DNA of 64,000 bases from Halichondria panicea (Eukaryota; Porifera; Demospongiae; Suberitida; Halichondriidae): NCBI RefSeq assembly GCF_963675165.1, contig NC_087377.1, positions 9,937,122 through 10,001,121 of the forward strand, read 5' to 3'. Shown piece by piece: positions 1-11,878 of the stretch. A program made the translations under genes and the position numbers. Under the pieces are notes generated by a model, which was given only the letters and a program-made list of their open reading frames with translations, made no database searches and was not told where the DNA came from. Position 1 is the first letter of the stretch, and each line of letters begins with the position of its first letter.

Positions 1-1727
1 CATTCCTGGGTATACTGTATACGAGTAGAAAAGTTTGAGGTGTTTTTAATTTCGGGTTTTTCGTGGGTGGCTGCAGAAGATTTTAAAACCCATGGAAGGC
101 TTCGTATGTGCATGCGAGATAAGTGCCACACCCTAACTCCACGATATTTACTACCCGCGAAATTTTCTAAATATTGAATTGCACGAAATTTTACACCCAT
201 ACGGTATTGGTATAATACTCATGCAGGATATGTTGCTTTTTACCTAAAGCACCACCCACCTCCGTATAGATTGCATTGCTTTTATAAGAAACTTTATTGT
301 GGTTGTTTGCAGTACGCATTTCTGAGGATGCATGTATTCGTAGCGAATTACATGCAGTCATGTAGAATCTTGCAACCTGATTGGTTCATTACATAATGAC
401 CCTTGAGATTATTAATAACATAATTATAATGAATCTCATTAACCGGGCAACCAGTTAGACGCATAGAGGCTCAAATGTCATTGATGCTACTTGGAAACCA
501 GTATGACGCAGGACTATTATGCAATCAGTAATAAATAGGTTATTATATGCCTCGGTTGCGCCATGCGCAGCGGTATAGTGTGTGTGTAGAGTGCTACAGC
601 TGCTCAGATATAGATGAAGTGAAAGTAAGAGTTTCTATATAGGCTTCTGGACTCAGTGCAATTTGTGGAATTGCAAGATAATGCTTTGCATGTTCTTGAG
701 TTATGGCTAGTTTTGTCTGAGTGAGAAAAAGCTGCAAAGCCATGCACACTGTTTCTCATTTTAAATAGCTAATTATGGACTTTGAACTTTCGGCAGCCTT
801 TTTAGCAACAACCAAAGTCGATCATTTCCCAATGCAGTATAATACCGTTTTTTATAGTAGCTTCATTGCTATAAAGATTTGGCGCCTCCACCAAAGAATC
901 AGCACCCGCGATGCTTTTATTACTTATGCAAGAGGGATGTACAGCTAATATACAACTCGAGAGTTTTATTAGCAGTACAGCACAAGGGCATGAGTAAAAA
1001 CCTTTATTGCTCATTGTGTCAAGACATCAAAGGCATTTGCACTAGTTGTAAATACAGTATCACCCAGGATGTAGTCAATATAAATGGATGATGATATTGA
1101 TGAGCCTCGATATCTGAACACCTGGTATCCCCACCTCATCAGAAACCACGTGGACCCTTAATGCGTAGATGTTTGCTATGAATATCATTATGTGGCAAAT
1201 CTTTCATCCGGATAATGGAGAAATCAGATGATCGGGGTTCGAATAATCAAGGCTCAACTGTACCCACCATGTAAACTAAATCACAACCCTTCACCTATAG
1301 TTAGCTTAAGAAACTAGAGTGCATTGATGCCTGGCGAATCCTAATGCAGCTGTCCATAGACTGTAGTCCATAAGGTAATGATCCTTGAAATTATTACACA
1401 ATCAACAATAAGTAGGTTATTACGTCATACCCTCGTGCTGCACTGCTAATATAACTCGAGCCCGAGCGACATAGCCCCTCAGGCTCGAGTTGTATTAGCT
1501 GTTTATCCCTCTTGCATGAATAATAACCTATACTAACATATATACGTATTCACTGCATGACCCACAAAAGAAACCCTTTTGCTATGAGAGACAGTTTTCT
1601 TTAGCCCTGTGAGATTTATAGAAAATAGTGCTGAACTGTAAATGTAAAGAAAGGTTTTCTGAATCTGTCAAAATTGCCATGTACATTTTATTTATCACTA
1701 CCCCCGGGCCGGGGCCCCTGCCACCAG

Positions 1728-4700
1728 ATACTACTGATGTGCGCCGTGCCACTGCCATAGAGATGAATAATGACACACTGTTTCTGCACTGTGAGTTTTT
1801 GCTGGGGTCAAACGCACTTGGCTGTCAGGTGAGAGCACAAAACAATAGCTCAAATGAAATGTGCATTGCATAACTTGTATAATAATAGCTACCCTCGGTT
1901 GTACTATCATCTCATTGTGCGTTAAAAATGGATCTCAACTGCTTAGTTTATTCTTTAGCTCTAATTCTGGAGTCCTAAACGCTCGTTTGAGCACTTACTT
2001 TTTAGTGTATATAGAACACATGTAGTTAGTTGAAAGCTTAATACAGACACTATCGTTCTGAAGGAACTGTGCGCTCTATCTAGGGTAAGTTAATTAGCTT
2101 TTACATATAATAAAAAAGCTAGAAAGCTATGTTTTGTAACAAATCTCACCTTAATTAGCTGAACAAATGGCTCCTTCTGAACGATAGTGTCTGCACTAAC
2201 CTTGGAACTTGACACTAAAAAGTAAGTGCTCAAACAAGCGTTTAGGACTCCGGAATTAGAGCTAAAGAATAAAGAAGTTGACATTCATTTTTATGGCACA
2301 ATTGATAGTAAATTGTTTGGGCGGAGCTTCGTATTACTGCAATATTTGATCCAGAAGAGGGAGGACACGATTAATCTGAATGTTTCATCTTTTCTTTCTT
2401 TATAACTCCACACAGATCCTTTAGCTTTGGCCACATGGGTAGGCAGGGGCGGATCTAGCAAGTAGCAGAGAGTGCTCAAGCACCCCCATGACCTTGGACA
2501 AAATTCTTTGTGTCTCACTCATTGGCTGTGGAAGTTACTCTCAGACTTGGCTGATTAGCTGTAGACTTATCTATTAATTAGTTTAAAGCTATAATCGACT
2601 ATATATAGCTGCACTGCAGTGCAGACTAGACTTGACAAGTAAATACGGAGTGCAAGAGAACGTACCTCTGCAATGCAAACCACACCTCATAAAAAATTAT
2701 TATACTGTCACATTGATACCGCACCCACCGGAAATGACGTCAAAAGGGCGTAACACTCAATTTTCGCGCGTTGCCGCGCGGGATGCTCCTTACCTATTTT
2801 GCTCAGCACCTACCTACCACTTTTTCTAGATCCGCCACTGGTAGGCGTGTTCAATAACGGGTTATGAAGAAAAAAGATGAAACGTTCTGAGAATTTAATT
2901 AAAAGGTCATAATTAAGTGCATATAAGGTTAATCGTGTCCTCCCTCCTCTGGAACCAGCTATGTACATAATTTAACAACAGTGACCAGTGTGGCTGCATG
3001 GGGTTTATGAGTCATGGCAGTATAGTTGATTGTTTTGCTAAATTATAATTGGCAAAACTCTTCCCTTTTTACAGAGCCTCTGTATATTCACATCAGGGCT
3101 GCATCCAGGATTTTGGATTGGGGGGGGGGGGGGGCGAATTGGGCAATTTAAAAATGTAGGAGGGACAAAGTCATCAGAATTATAGCAGTACAAATGAATC
3201 TACCAGATCCTGGGGGGGGGGGGCGAAACTGTGCCCAGGGGGGCGAATTACCCCCCTTGCCCCCTCAATGCAGCCATGCACATGGGCCAATTTCCAAACT
3301 ATATATACAACACAGAGTCTCATGCATGACTATAATTATAGCTACAATAATTGTGTGCTATAATGAATTGTGCTGGGATAATTGGCTTCTATATAATTAT
3401 ACACCTGCATGTATATCTTGATGGTTCTCTACCTTTAATAGTCTTTATACCTTTAATAGTCACTCTATAGCTACTCCATGTGCATGCAGGTTCAATTGGA
3501 GACTCTCACTCGCCTTGGAAACCTAACTCATTCTCTCTACCGGAGCCAACCAGATGCGACCTCTGTGGACACTGTCATCAACATCACAAACCTTTCTTGT
3601 TACAACAAGATGGTTGTGTTTGATATAGAGTCCAACAACACCACCGGTACCCTAGGCATGCCGGGAGAGTTCCATGTCAGTGGCAACAAGCCATGTACTG
3701 CTCCATTAAACACAGAAGGTATATAACAGCCTCAAATTTAAAATTGGCCCATATAGCGTTGACTCCAATTAATAATGTATTGTATGGTGACATTAATCTG
3801 AGAAATACTTGGAACACTTAAAATCGTACACTGCATGCTCAATTGGATATCATAATTATAAGGATTTAAGATTATGCCTGAGGGACGTGAGGGTGCACAT
3901 GCATGTATACTGCTATACGACTCCTCTATAATTAATTATCCTTGCTCAGTTTTATCCCCCTCGACTCATATCGTAAGGCAGTTTCCCAATAATCATGCAG
4001 CAGACTGAAATTCCTTTGATATAGCCTCCGATGGAAATATAATTATAGCTATAATATTATAGTGTATAGCGGGTAATTTTTAGGGGTCAAAATAAAATAT
4101 TCGTGCATGGTTTGAATCTCTGAGCACAAATATATTTTAATCCCGCATGAAGCGACCTTGCCTGCAGTGCAAACATGCAGCAACCACAAACAAGATCTAT
4201 ACGAACTGACTAATTTGCTCAACCATGCATGCACGAACGTTTTCCCCCCCGGAAATTACCTGCTATAAAAATACAGTATGACATACATATGCAGTGGATA
4301 TAATTTTAAGAGGTCAAAAAACATTTGTGGTTGAGCAATCTTTATAATAAATTTTAATAGTCAGTTGTGTGGGGATATGTTTTCGTGGCTGCGTGCACTG
4401 CATGCAGGTAAAGTGGTCAATGATTGCTTAATTCGCAACCACGAAAATCATGAAGTGCTTGCCCCCCGAAAATTACTCACTATACAGTATTTGGTAACAT
4501 ACATGCACATAATTATACATGTATATACAGTAGACTCTCGCTATTCCGGCTCTCTGAAGTACGGCCACCTCGATATACCGGCCATTTGGCTTGGCACGGA
4601 ATGCTAGCTATATGTTTATTGCACAAAACTCACCCTGAAGTACGGCCACTCGCTATTCCGTTTACCGGCCAGTGCTGGCTGTCCCAAACAAGGTTTTCAA

Positions 4701-5935
4701 TGTGACGTATATTACGGCCGGATATGACGTTTTGGGTTAGGGTTTAGCAAATAAAATTGGATTACACTTAAATAGAGAACAGAATCCTACATTATCCTCG
4801 AGACAAGAACCGCAAAAGTAGTCATTAGATTCGAGGTAAGGTCATTTTTAAGCCGCGGCTATTTCCTGAGCTGCAGCCACCTCGCTATTCGTCCAAAGGG
4901 TGACCGGATTAACGAGAGTCTACTGTATATACTAACTATAATGGTTGCATGCATGCGGGCCTTGTAACGCTTTAACTTCCCTACTATATTGAAGAAAATT
5001 GACCTTGGAACGAAATGGTGCATTAATTCTATATATAGGATTGTTTATTTTATATTGAATTTCTCAGTGGCCATGGATCTGAGCTTTAGAGCTTTAGCCT
5101 CGCCAAAGACTATTATGAGTATAATTATATGTATGTCTGATGCAGGGCTCTTGTATATACACATTCGTTTTTTGAGTACAGCTTTGTGATTTTTTACTTG
5201 AAAATGTATGTTACAGTATATGTATACATACGTACGTTGTCCAATTAAAAAAGTGATTTTAATCATAATACGTGCCAGATTCTACTGTTGGAGCTATTTC
5301 TGGTGGTGCTGTTGGTGGGATACTGGTGCTGGTGTGTCTTATTGCTATTGTCTTGATTTCCCTACTCTTATTGAGGAGAAAGCTTTCTAGTGAGGAACAA
5401 AGAGCTGTAGCTGCTCCACTGTACGAGGAGATGGGTCCTTCAGGAAATTACATTCAACTCCAGCCCAATGATGCATATGGAAAGGTATATATGCATGCAA
5501 GAGTTCATTAGGAAGAGTACGCAACTCCAATAGACTGTACACAAAAAGCATTCCTCCAATCATACGTCACAGATACTGGTTGTAGTAACCGCAAATAGCA
5601 GGAAAGGCAATGAATAAAATTAGTAACTATGTATTCATTGCCTTTCCTACTGGCAGTTGTAAATGAATAACATTAGTGTTCACAATCATCACTATGTTAT
5701 TCATTGCAAATTTGATTTCACAGTTTATACAACAGCATGTGGCTGCGACGTAAGATTGGAGAAACGCCCCCTATAGTTTTAGTGGAGTTGCGTACTCTTC
5801 CTAATGAACTCTTGATGCATGTTATACAGAATGATGTGATTTGTTAAAATTATATGATATACATGTGTCACAACACCGCATGCATGCATGCAGGCTATTA
5901 GATGCTCCATGCAGGGGCATTCAACTGCAACCTAA
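1728..5935 (+). CDS. Ig/FN3 transmembrane receptor, 3' half (exons 6-9), copy A
   Basis: Partial gene whose 5' exons lie left of the window. Exons are 1728-1828, 3490-3718, 5279-5484 and 5894-5935, each bounded by AG/GT and matching in length the exons of the gene starting at 47305. Exons 6-7 encode a Cys-containing membrane-proximal extracellular domain with N-glycosylation sites. Exon 8 encodes a Gly-rich transmembrane helix, a basic stop-transfer (LLLLRRK), a LYEEM tyrosine site and the motif IQLQPNDAYGK. Exon 9 is short: four extra bases relative to the gene at 28924 shift the frame, so the protein stops after HSTAT and lacks the last IQL-x-x-NQAY motif. The likely role is a cell-surface recognition or adhesion receptor signalling through phosphotyrosines; the ligand is unknown. 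Confidence 0.85.
1951..2270. repeat. Foldback (inverted-repeat) element
   Basis: Two arms of about 59 bp (1951-2009 and 2212-2270) are near-perfect inverted copies. A second inverted pair lies inside, around ACTATCGTTCTGAAGGA. It is AT-rich, has no coding content and sits in intron 6 of the receptor gene. It is probably a MITE; I could not define a target-site duplication. Confidence 0.75.
2444..2840. mobile_element. Non-autonomous DNA transposon, CAG...CTG type, 5-bp TSD
   Basis: The left end reads CAGGGGCGGATCTAG and the right end CTAGATCCGCCACTG, which are inverted copies. The 5-bp direct repeat GTAGG flanks both sides (2439-2443 and 2841-2845). No ORF of note. The same end type and 5-bp TSD length occur at 8830, 15195 and 17087. 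The family resembles hAT-like elements with short TSDs, but no transposase is present to confirm this. Confidence 0.85.
4065..4267. mobile_element. MITE with TATAGCGGGTAATTTT ends
   Basis: The left end TATAGCGGGTAATTTT and right end GGAAATTACCTGCTATA are inverted repeats around about 200 bp of non-coding sequence. Related copies lie at 18480-18678, 33850-33984 and, in copy B, 55148-55350. TA at the boundary suggests a TA target-site duplication. Confidence 0.7.
4528..4925. mobile_element. Pogo/Tigger-like MITE, TA target site
   Basis: The ends CAGTAGACTCTCGCTATTCC and the inverted GATTAACGAGAGTCTACTG are flanked by TA on both sides. About 398 bp, no transposase ORF. The TIR style and TA target match the pogo/Tigger group. 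It lies in intron 7 of the receptor gene. Confidence 0.8.
5499..5814. repeat. Foldback MITE in last receptor intron
   Basis: Arms of about 30 bp (AGAGTTCATTAGGAAGAGTA at the left, its complement ending near 5814) enclose a second inner inverted pair, AGGAAAGGCAATGAATA with its complement. A solitary left arm occurs at 14115-14155, so this is a dispersed family. No coding sequence. Confidence 0.75.
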
Positions 5936-7164
5936 CCAGGCTTATATATATATAGTGAGTTATTTTACTATTTAATTACAAGATGATAAATTGTTACATA
6001 GGCATATGCAGCCCACTCAATCAAAGAGTTGGATTTTTAGAAAGTCCAGTACTTATGGCAGTAAACCCACCAAGCACGAGGGCGAGGTGTGGTTTACGTT
6101 GCCATAAATCCCTAGCAACCATATATATATGAGTGATATATATCCTATGTGATTGGCTAACTATAATTGTGCATTTACTCCTCTACCATGGTAATTTTAA
6201 CTCACGTTCAAATATCAGAAAGCAAAAAGAAAGCATTGAGGAGAAGCTATAGCTAGCTACAGGTACTATTGCTTACCGTTCGACACCAGAGTTCTTTATT
6301 GCCACGCTGTCAAAGAAATGCTGATCATCTAGCTCTCCTCAATCTTTGTACAACTCAGACATGTTTCAAATAGCAAATTAAAAATGTTAGCCATCCTCCG
6401 TATTACTAGAATATTTTGCTGGTGAAAAACCTTTGCGAATGAGCCAAATTAGCAGAAAAATTGACCTTTTGCGTTCTAACTAAGAGTTTTCCACAGGTGT
6501 TCAGTGTGGTTCGATACCTCCGAACCTCATCGGATCTATATTGAGTTCTAGCGTGTATTTTACCAGTACTAATTTGGTTTTGCAATTTTATTGTTGCGAA
6601 TTGATCAACCCTCGCAAAGTTCGTATAATTATGTCGCAAAACATATTTTAATTGCGGTATTATTTTTACGTAACTGAACAATCAAAGTATTTAAGTCGCT
6701 ATATAATAGCTGGTGATTTTCATAGGGTTTTATTTTTGTGGGTATAAGCTATATATATATATAATCTCCACGAAAATGTGTCAACCTATAGATGTGGTTT
6801 ATCGAAAGTGTCTGCATTCAAATTTATCCCATGAAAATTTATCTCTAACCCTAACCCTTTTTAGCACCATGCATTATAAGAGGTTTTGCTATCTAACTTT
6901 TACGTAGGATCATGATGGTATGTATATACAGATACCAGTATGTGATTGTATTTTTCGAAAGTGAATCAACACTCGCAAAATTCGCTTAGGTTTGATTCTC
7001 GTATAAAGAGTAATTGTGAATAAGATGTGTAATGTAGAGTAAGGATTAGTGTAGAGAAGATGCCGGGGTTAGGGTGAGGGTTATAGTATGGGGATGGTTA
7101 TAGGGTGAGCTAGGGTTAGTATGGGGAACCGGATGCATGGTTAGGGTGAGGGTTATTAACTTTT
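5936..7164. other. Intergenic, no gene seen
   Basis: AT-rich stretch after the receptor stop codon. It holds a fragment starting TACTAGAATATTTTGCTGG (6409) that recurs near 14507, and degenerate telomere-like GGGTTAGGGTGAGGG stretches at 7065-7155. Copy B carries two extra segments in the corresponding interval. I found no convincing exon. Confidence 0.6.
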
Positions 7165-7400
7165 CAGAATAGTAGATGTATATAGCAAGTATAGCTAATA
7201 GCAATAATAGTATAGCAATAATAGCAGACTGTCTAGAATATAGTAGATGTTACAGTTACTGTAGTAATAATAGCAATAATAGCAAATAATAGATGTATAG
7301 CAAGTAGTATAGCAATAATAGCAGAGTATAGATGGAGGAAGTCAAGTAATAGCAATAATAATTTTTATAGCAGAGTGTCACTCTATAGAATAGTATAGAA
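7165..7400. repeat. AATAGCAATA satellite, first block
   Basis: Irregular tandem copies built from AATAGCAATAATAGCA joined to a AGTGTCTAGAATAGTAGATG spacer. The same unit makes up the larger arrays at 8720-8829 and 9172-9850. Confidence 0.8.
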
Positions 7401-7459
7401 GTATTAGATCCCATTTGAGTGTATTTAGCAGGGAACTATGGGGGCTATAGTACCGGTAC

Positions 7460-8700
7460 TATAGATTGCTCTGGGCTACAAACTACAACTACAACATTGT
7501 ACATTGTATTGTGATTTACAAGAAGATACATGCATGTAATAACATAAAATTATTGTAGCTAGATGCTTTGTCTAGTAATATAATAACAGAACTAGAATGA
7601 AAGAGAGAAGCTCTAGTTTCTTTTTTTGATTTTGTTCGAGAGTAGTAGGAGACGCTCGTTTTTTGGGCAGTGTGCTGTGCTTTTTTGCTGCAAGGCTGCA
7701 TGGGGGAGGAGCTGGATGTATGGAAGTGCTGGGATTCTAGCTTTGGCTTCTTCCTAAAGCTCCTTTTGCTTTGTTCAAGAGTGGTATAGGAGCCGCTCGT
7801 TTGCTGGGCTTGTTTGCTGCAAATTATAGCTTAGGTGTCTTCCTTTCGCTTTGTGACAGTAGTACGAGCCGCTCGTTTCTTGGGAAGTGTGTTGGGCTTG
7901 TTTGCTGCAAAACTGGGGGAGGAGCTGGATGTTTCCGTTTTGTGGGTGGAGCTAGGACTATAATTTTGTCCATCAAACTGAGGTGGATATACCGGTATAC
8001 TATAAATTGCTCTGGGCTACAAACTACAACATTGTATTGTGATTTACAAGAAGATACACATGTAATAACATAAAAAATTATTGTAGCTATAGATGCTTTG
8101 TCTAGTAACATAATAAAATGAAAGAGAGAAGCTCTAGTTTCTTTTTTTTGGCTTTGTTCGAGAGTAGTAGGAGACGCTTGTTTTTTGGGACGTGTGCTGT
8201 GCTTTTTTACTGCAAGGCTGCATGGGGGAGGAGCTGGATGTATGGAAGTGCTGGGATTCTAGCTTTGGCTTCTTCCTTTCGCTTTGTTCAATAGTAGTAT
8301 AGGAGCCGCTTGTTTGCTGCAAATTATAGCTTAGGTGTCTTCCTTTCGCTTTGTGAGAGTAGTACGAGCCGCTCGTTTCTTGGGAAGTGTGTTGGGCTTG
8401 TTTGCTGCAAAACTGGGGGAGGAGCTGGATGTTTCCGTTTTGTGGGTGGAGCTAGTCTAGGACTATAATTTTGTCCATCAAACTGAGGTGGAGGAACAGG
8501 GTTGACTTGAATAGAGACCACAGATTTAGTAGAGACACAGAGATGCCAATTTCAGATATTAGTTTTCAAAAGAATAATGATGCAGTTGTTAGGTTGGCTG
8601 TTTATATACTTTAGGTTGACTGTTGCTAGCTAGTGCATTTCTAGTAGCCAATAGGTTTTGGGATCTAAATCAGTTAGAACATGTGCATTCGGTATCTATG
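7460..8700. repeat. Tandem pair of ~0.7-0.9-kb repeat units
   Basis: Two related units begin with ATTGCTCTGGGCTACAAAC (about 7466 and 8007) and contain the same GCTCTAGTTTC...GGAGGAGCTGGATG segment. Inside each unit a shorter module around GGAGCCGCTCGTTTG is repeated about three times. In copy A the first unit has lost about 317 bp at its end; copy B keeps both units full length. On the minus strand the units read as short Lys/Pro-rich open stretches (for example 8521-8324), but they are interrupted and have no splice or start context that I trust. Confidence 0.7.
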
Positions 8701-8719
8701 ATTCATCCCTCGGGCTTAA

Positions 8720-8829
8720 TAACATAGCAATAATAGCAATAATAGCAATAATAGCAGAGTGTCTAGAATAGTAGATGTAGCAAGTAGTAGCAATAATAGC
8801 AGAGTATAGATGGAGGAAGTAATAGCAAT
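8720..8829. repeat. AATAGCAATA satellite, second block
   Basis: Same repeat as at 7165, interrupted by the transposon starting at 8830, which inserted into a GCAAT of the satellite. Confidence 0.8.
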
Positions 8830-9166
8830 CAGTGGTGTAGGAAGTGGGGTGGCTCCAGGGGCTGGAGCCCCCCCCTTGTTGAAGAGCGATGTTGAGCTTG
8901 AACTGTTGAGCTTGAACTGTTGAGCTAGCTTAGCTACAGCATGCTGGCTGCAGCTAGCTAGCTAATTACGTGATTATTTCAATGATGGGCTAGGTTTCAA
9001 AAGTCTAAAGTGCAAAGCAATAGATCTACCACAGAGATATTGATTGATCTGTGAGCCTATAGTCTCGAATTCCAGCCTCTTTCAGTCTTTGCAAGAATAC
9101 AAAGTTGGGGAGGGCGTGGCCAGACTACTATGAGCCCCCCTTGCAAAAAATCTTCCTACGCCACTG
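8830..9166. mobile_element. CAG...CTG transposon nested in satellite, 5-bp TSD
   Basis: Ends CAGTGGTGTAGGAAG and CTTCCTACGCCACTG are inverted repeats. The satellite pentamer GCAAT is duplicated on both sides (8825-8829 and 9167-9171). Non-coding. The copy B counterpart (60780-60972) lacks about 144 internal bp between repeats of GTTGAGCTTGA, so the internal deletion or duplication post-dates the split of the two blocks. Confidence 0.85.
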
Positions 9167-9171
9167 GCAAT

Positions 9172-9995
9172 AATAGCACAGAGTGTCTATTGAATAGTAG
9201 ATTAACAAGTAATAGCAATAATCGCATGTTGTCTTATTATGATTCGTGATTAATCGTGTATCAGTAATTGCACGTCGTCAAGGCAGTAATTGCACGTCGT
9301 CATTAACGACGTGCAATTACTGCCTTGAATTAACGACGTGCAATTACTGCCTTGACGACCGCATGTTCGAATAACGGCCGCGGCTAATTTTTACTGAAAC
9401 TGCAGCTAAAAATGTCCTTAAAACTGCATCACAAACGATTAACAATCAATAGTATGGCTACTCGTGCAATAAGGGATTAATAGCACTCATAACAAGCACT
9501 GGCAAGGTTACTCGTGCTATTAATCCCAACTCTTAGCCATACTATTAATAGCAATAATAGCAATAATAGCAGAGTGTCTAGAATAGTAGATGTAGCAAGT
9601 AATAGCAATAATAACAATAATAGCAATAATAGCAGAGTATAGATGGAGGAAGTAATAGCAATAATAGCAGAGTGTCTAGAATAGTAGATAGAGGAAGTAA
9701 TAGCAATAATAGCAATAATAGCAGAGTGTCTATAGAATAGTAGAAAAACAAGTAATAGCAATAATAGCAATATATAATAGCAATAATAGCCAGAGTGTCT
9801 AGAAGTACAGCAAGTAATAGCAATAATAGCGATATATTACTGTGTAATAGCAGTATTTGCAATACTTCGCTAATAGCACCCTAATATACCCTAATACTTT
9901 GCTAATAGCACCCTTTTATGTATAAAAGTAGGATAATAGCATTAATAGCAGGGTGCTATTAGGGCTTGCTATTATGCTAAAAGCCAATACTGCAC
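9172..9995. repeat. AATAGCAATA satellite, main array
   Basis: Tandem AATAGCAATAATAGCAGAGT units with TCTAGAATAGTAGATGTAGC spacers; the long Leu/Tyr-rich minus-strand frames here are products of the repeat. The hairpin cluster at 9255-9400 lies inside this interval. The array ends with TAATAGCACCCT inverted pairs and the motif TGCTAAAAGCCAATACTGCA at 9976, which also terminates the copy-B-specific insertion at 57498. Confidence 0.8.
9255..9400. repeat. Inverted cluster of AATTGCACGTCGT repeats
   Basis: The motif GGCAGTAATTGCACGTCGT occurs twice in one orientation (about 9261-9302) and twice in the other (about 9304-9360), giving a long near-perfect hairpin. It is followed by GAATAACGGCCGCGG. 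The structure is conserved in copy B near 61070-61170 with one base change. Confidence 0.8.
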
Positions 9996-11378
9996 CTAAC
10001 TCCTCCAATTGAACGCTAGGTAATTATATACTGTTAGTCCATGTGGGCAATCGAGATAATGGCAGTAATACTGCGTCCATAATAAATGCAGATGTTTAGA
10101 AGCGAAGATCTCAAACAAAAGCTTCCAATTACTGCATATGCCTGCTAAGCTAAGATTGTGTGTTCGTTCACAGTGCATCAAGAGACAGTAGAATCCTGAC
10201 GTCACTGCATGGTCAGGATAGCAACCAGAAGTGTTGAAACAGCCATTCCACGTCAGTAGTTTTAGTACAGGTAGTTCTATAAGATCGGCCCCTTAGGAAG
10301 GACACGAGTGGCACTGGGCTGGGGCATCAATGAGTTCGCACCCATCAGCTAAGAGGAGTACGACGAGGGTTGGAGGGAAAGGTTCGATTTTGCTCCTGTA
10401 TACAAATTAAAAATTAGTATTCATCATTCCTTGTAACTCACAGTGATGGTCAACACGTACAACACTATCCTCGATCCCAGGCCGCACTTCCTTGAAGGCC
10501 GGTGAAGGAGGCTAACACAATACCAGTGCCAGTGCCGTAATGACGGTGAGCGATATAAATCAATAATACCCTTTCTCATTGGAAATTGTACACTATATAA
10601 ACTATATAGCCAATCCTTGGTACCTGGATAAACATATGACATTACTCCTTGACAATACATCCCAGGCCCAGCAACTTGTGGACACCCCTGAGCATAGTGT
10701 ACAAGAGATCGATGGCCAGAGTCTGAGGATAGACTCTACCAAGTGTATCTGGCAATCAATGGTCTAATCAAGCGCTTGTATTAAATTGTGTAGTCAGTTA
10801 CTCAAAGGTAGCCAACTGATAACTGAAACTTGAGAACCTATAGCCTAGGTCCTAGGTCTGTTCTTTCACAAGAGTGATGCTCCTTCTTCCTTCGCACAAG
10901 ACAGCTCACACTCCATAGCTGTCTCTGACAAACTAAACTTGCAAAAAAGCTGACCTATGACACGGAGTTCTTTGTGATTTAACGGTGATTTTACGTATGC
11001 TTACATACACTATAGTGTTTCTATTCGCTCCACCTTGCTCAGGTATTCACTCGTTTTGAGCGAATACCTGAGCAACCACAGCACATGCCCAGATACACGC
11101 CCAGATACAATCAATACCAGGCCGAGGAGGCGACCTAGCGTTCAATTGGAGACAGATCGGCCTGGGGTCGAGGCTACTAGATCTAGTGCCTGGGCGTCAC
11201 AAACACGCCTTTTAATAAGCACCAAAAAAATTAATAACAAAAAATTATAAGATTACAGCAATATGGAATCGATTTTGCTAAAATGATAATCCATGCACAG
11301 TTGATCCATCCACAGTTGCTCAGTTTACATCAAAACTGATCGACATTATTATACAGTTGCATGGGCAGTTCATATTTA
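9996..11378. other. Intergenic, no confident gene
   Basis: Nearly identical in both copies. It contains a perfect hairpin around 11038-11075 (TTGCTCAGGTATTC with its complement) and a repeat fragment around 11120-11185 (GGCGACCTAGCGTTCAATTG). A 62-codon plus frame at 10579-10767 is kept in both copies but has no supporting domain, splice site or start context. Confidence 0.5.
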
Positions 11379-11556
11379 CAGTGGAACCCCTCTATAACGG
11401 ACACCTTTGGGGAACAATGTTTTGCCCTTTATACAGAGGTGGCCTTTGTTGAGAGGTTGTTTTGTACACAAACAGTTCATTTGGGACCTGGGTGCCTGGC
11501 TGTTATATAGCAACTGGCCTATATTCTGAGGTGGTTTGTTAACAGAGGTTCCACTG
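11379..11556. mobile_element. Short pogo/mariner-like MITE
   Basis: Ends CAGTGGAACCCCTCTATAAC and the inverted AACAGAGGTTCCACTG. TA precedes the left end, but the right flank reads CA, so the target duplication is imperfect. Non-coding, 178 bp. The copy B match is 63306-63483. Confidence 0.65.
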
Positions 11557-11878
11557 CATATTATATACATCTGCACATGCACATAAACACAAATGCACAA
11601 TGAAAGTATGTAAGAATGTAAAACAAAAAATTCACTGCACTGAATGTAAAGTAAATGTTTTACGTTTACAAAAACAACTATAGCTAACGTACCACACTGT
11701 GAAAACAGAATAAAGAAAATAAATTGTCAGAATTCACTATAATTATCCTCAGGATACAATAATAATGGTACATAAAATTAGTAATGTGCTGCTCACTGCT
11801 TGAACTATAAACTGGACTGCGCTTGCACATAACCATAAGCAAGGTTCCCCTGAGTGTGAGGGTCTGGTTTAATGTCCT

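Noticed and set aside
6406-6681. Minus-strand 91-codon frame (also 57974-58261)
   Set aside because: Overlaps a dispersed repeat beginning TACTAGAATATTTTGCTGG that recurs at 14507; the two copies differ at the start of the frame.
7065-7155. Interstitial telomere (TTAGGG) array
   Set aside because: Only degenerate GGGTTAGGGTGAGGG stretches, no uniform tandem run, no sign of a chromosome end.
9477-9862. Leu/Tyr-rich minus-strand frames (also 61283-61665)
   Set aside because: Direct products of the AATAGCAATA satellite; no start, splice or domain support.
10579-10767. 62-codon frame conserved in both copies
   Set aside because: Conservation is explained by the recent duplication; no domain, Kozak or exon context.
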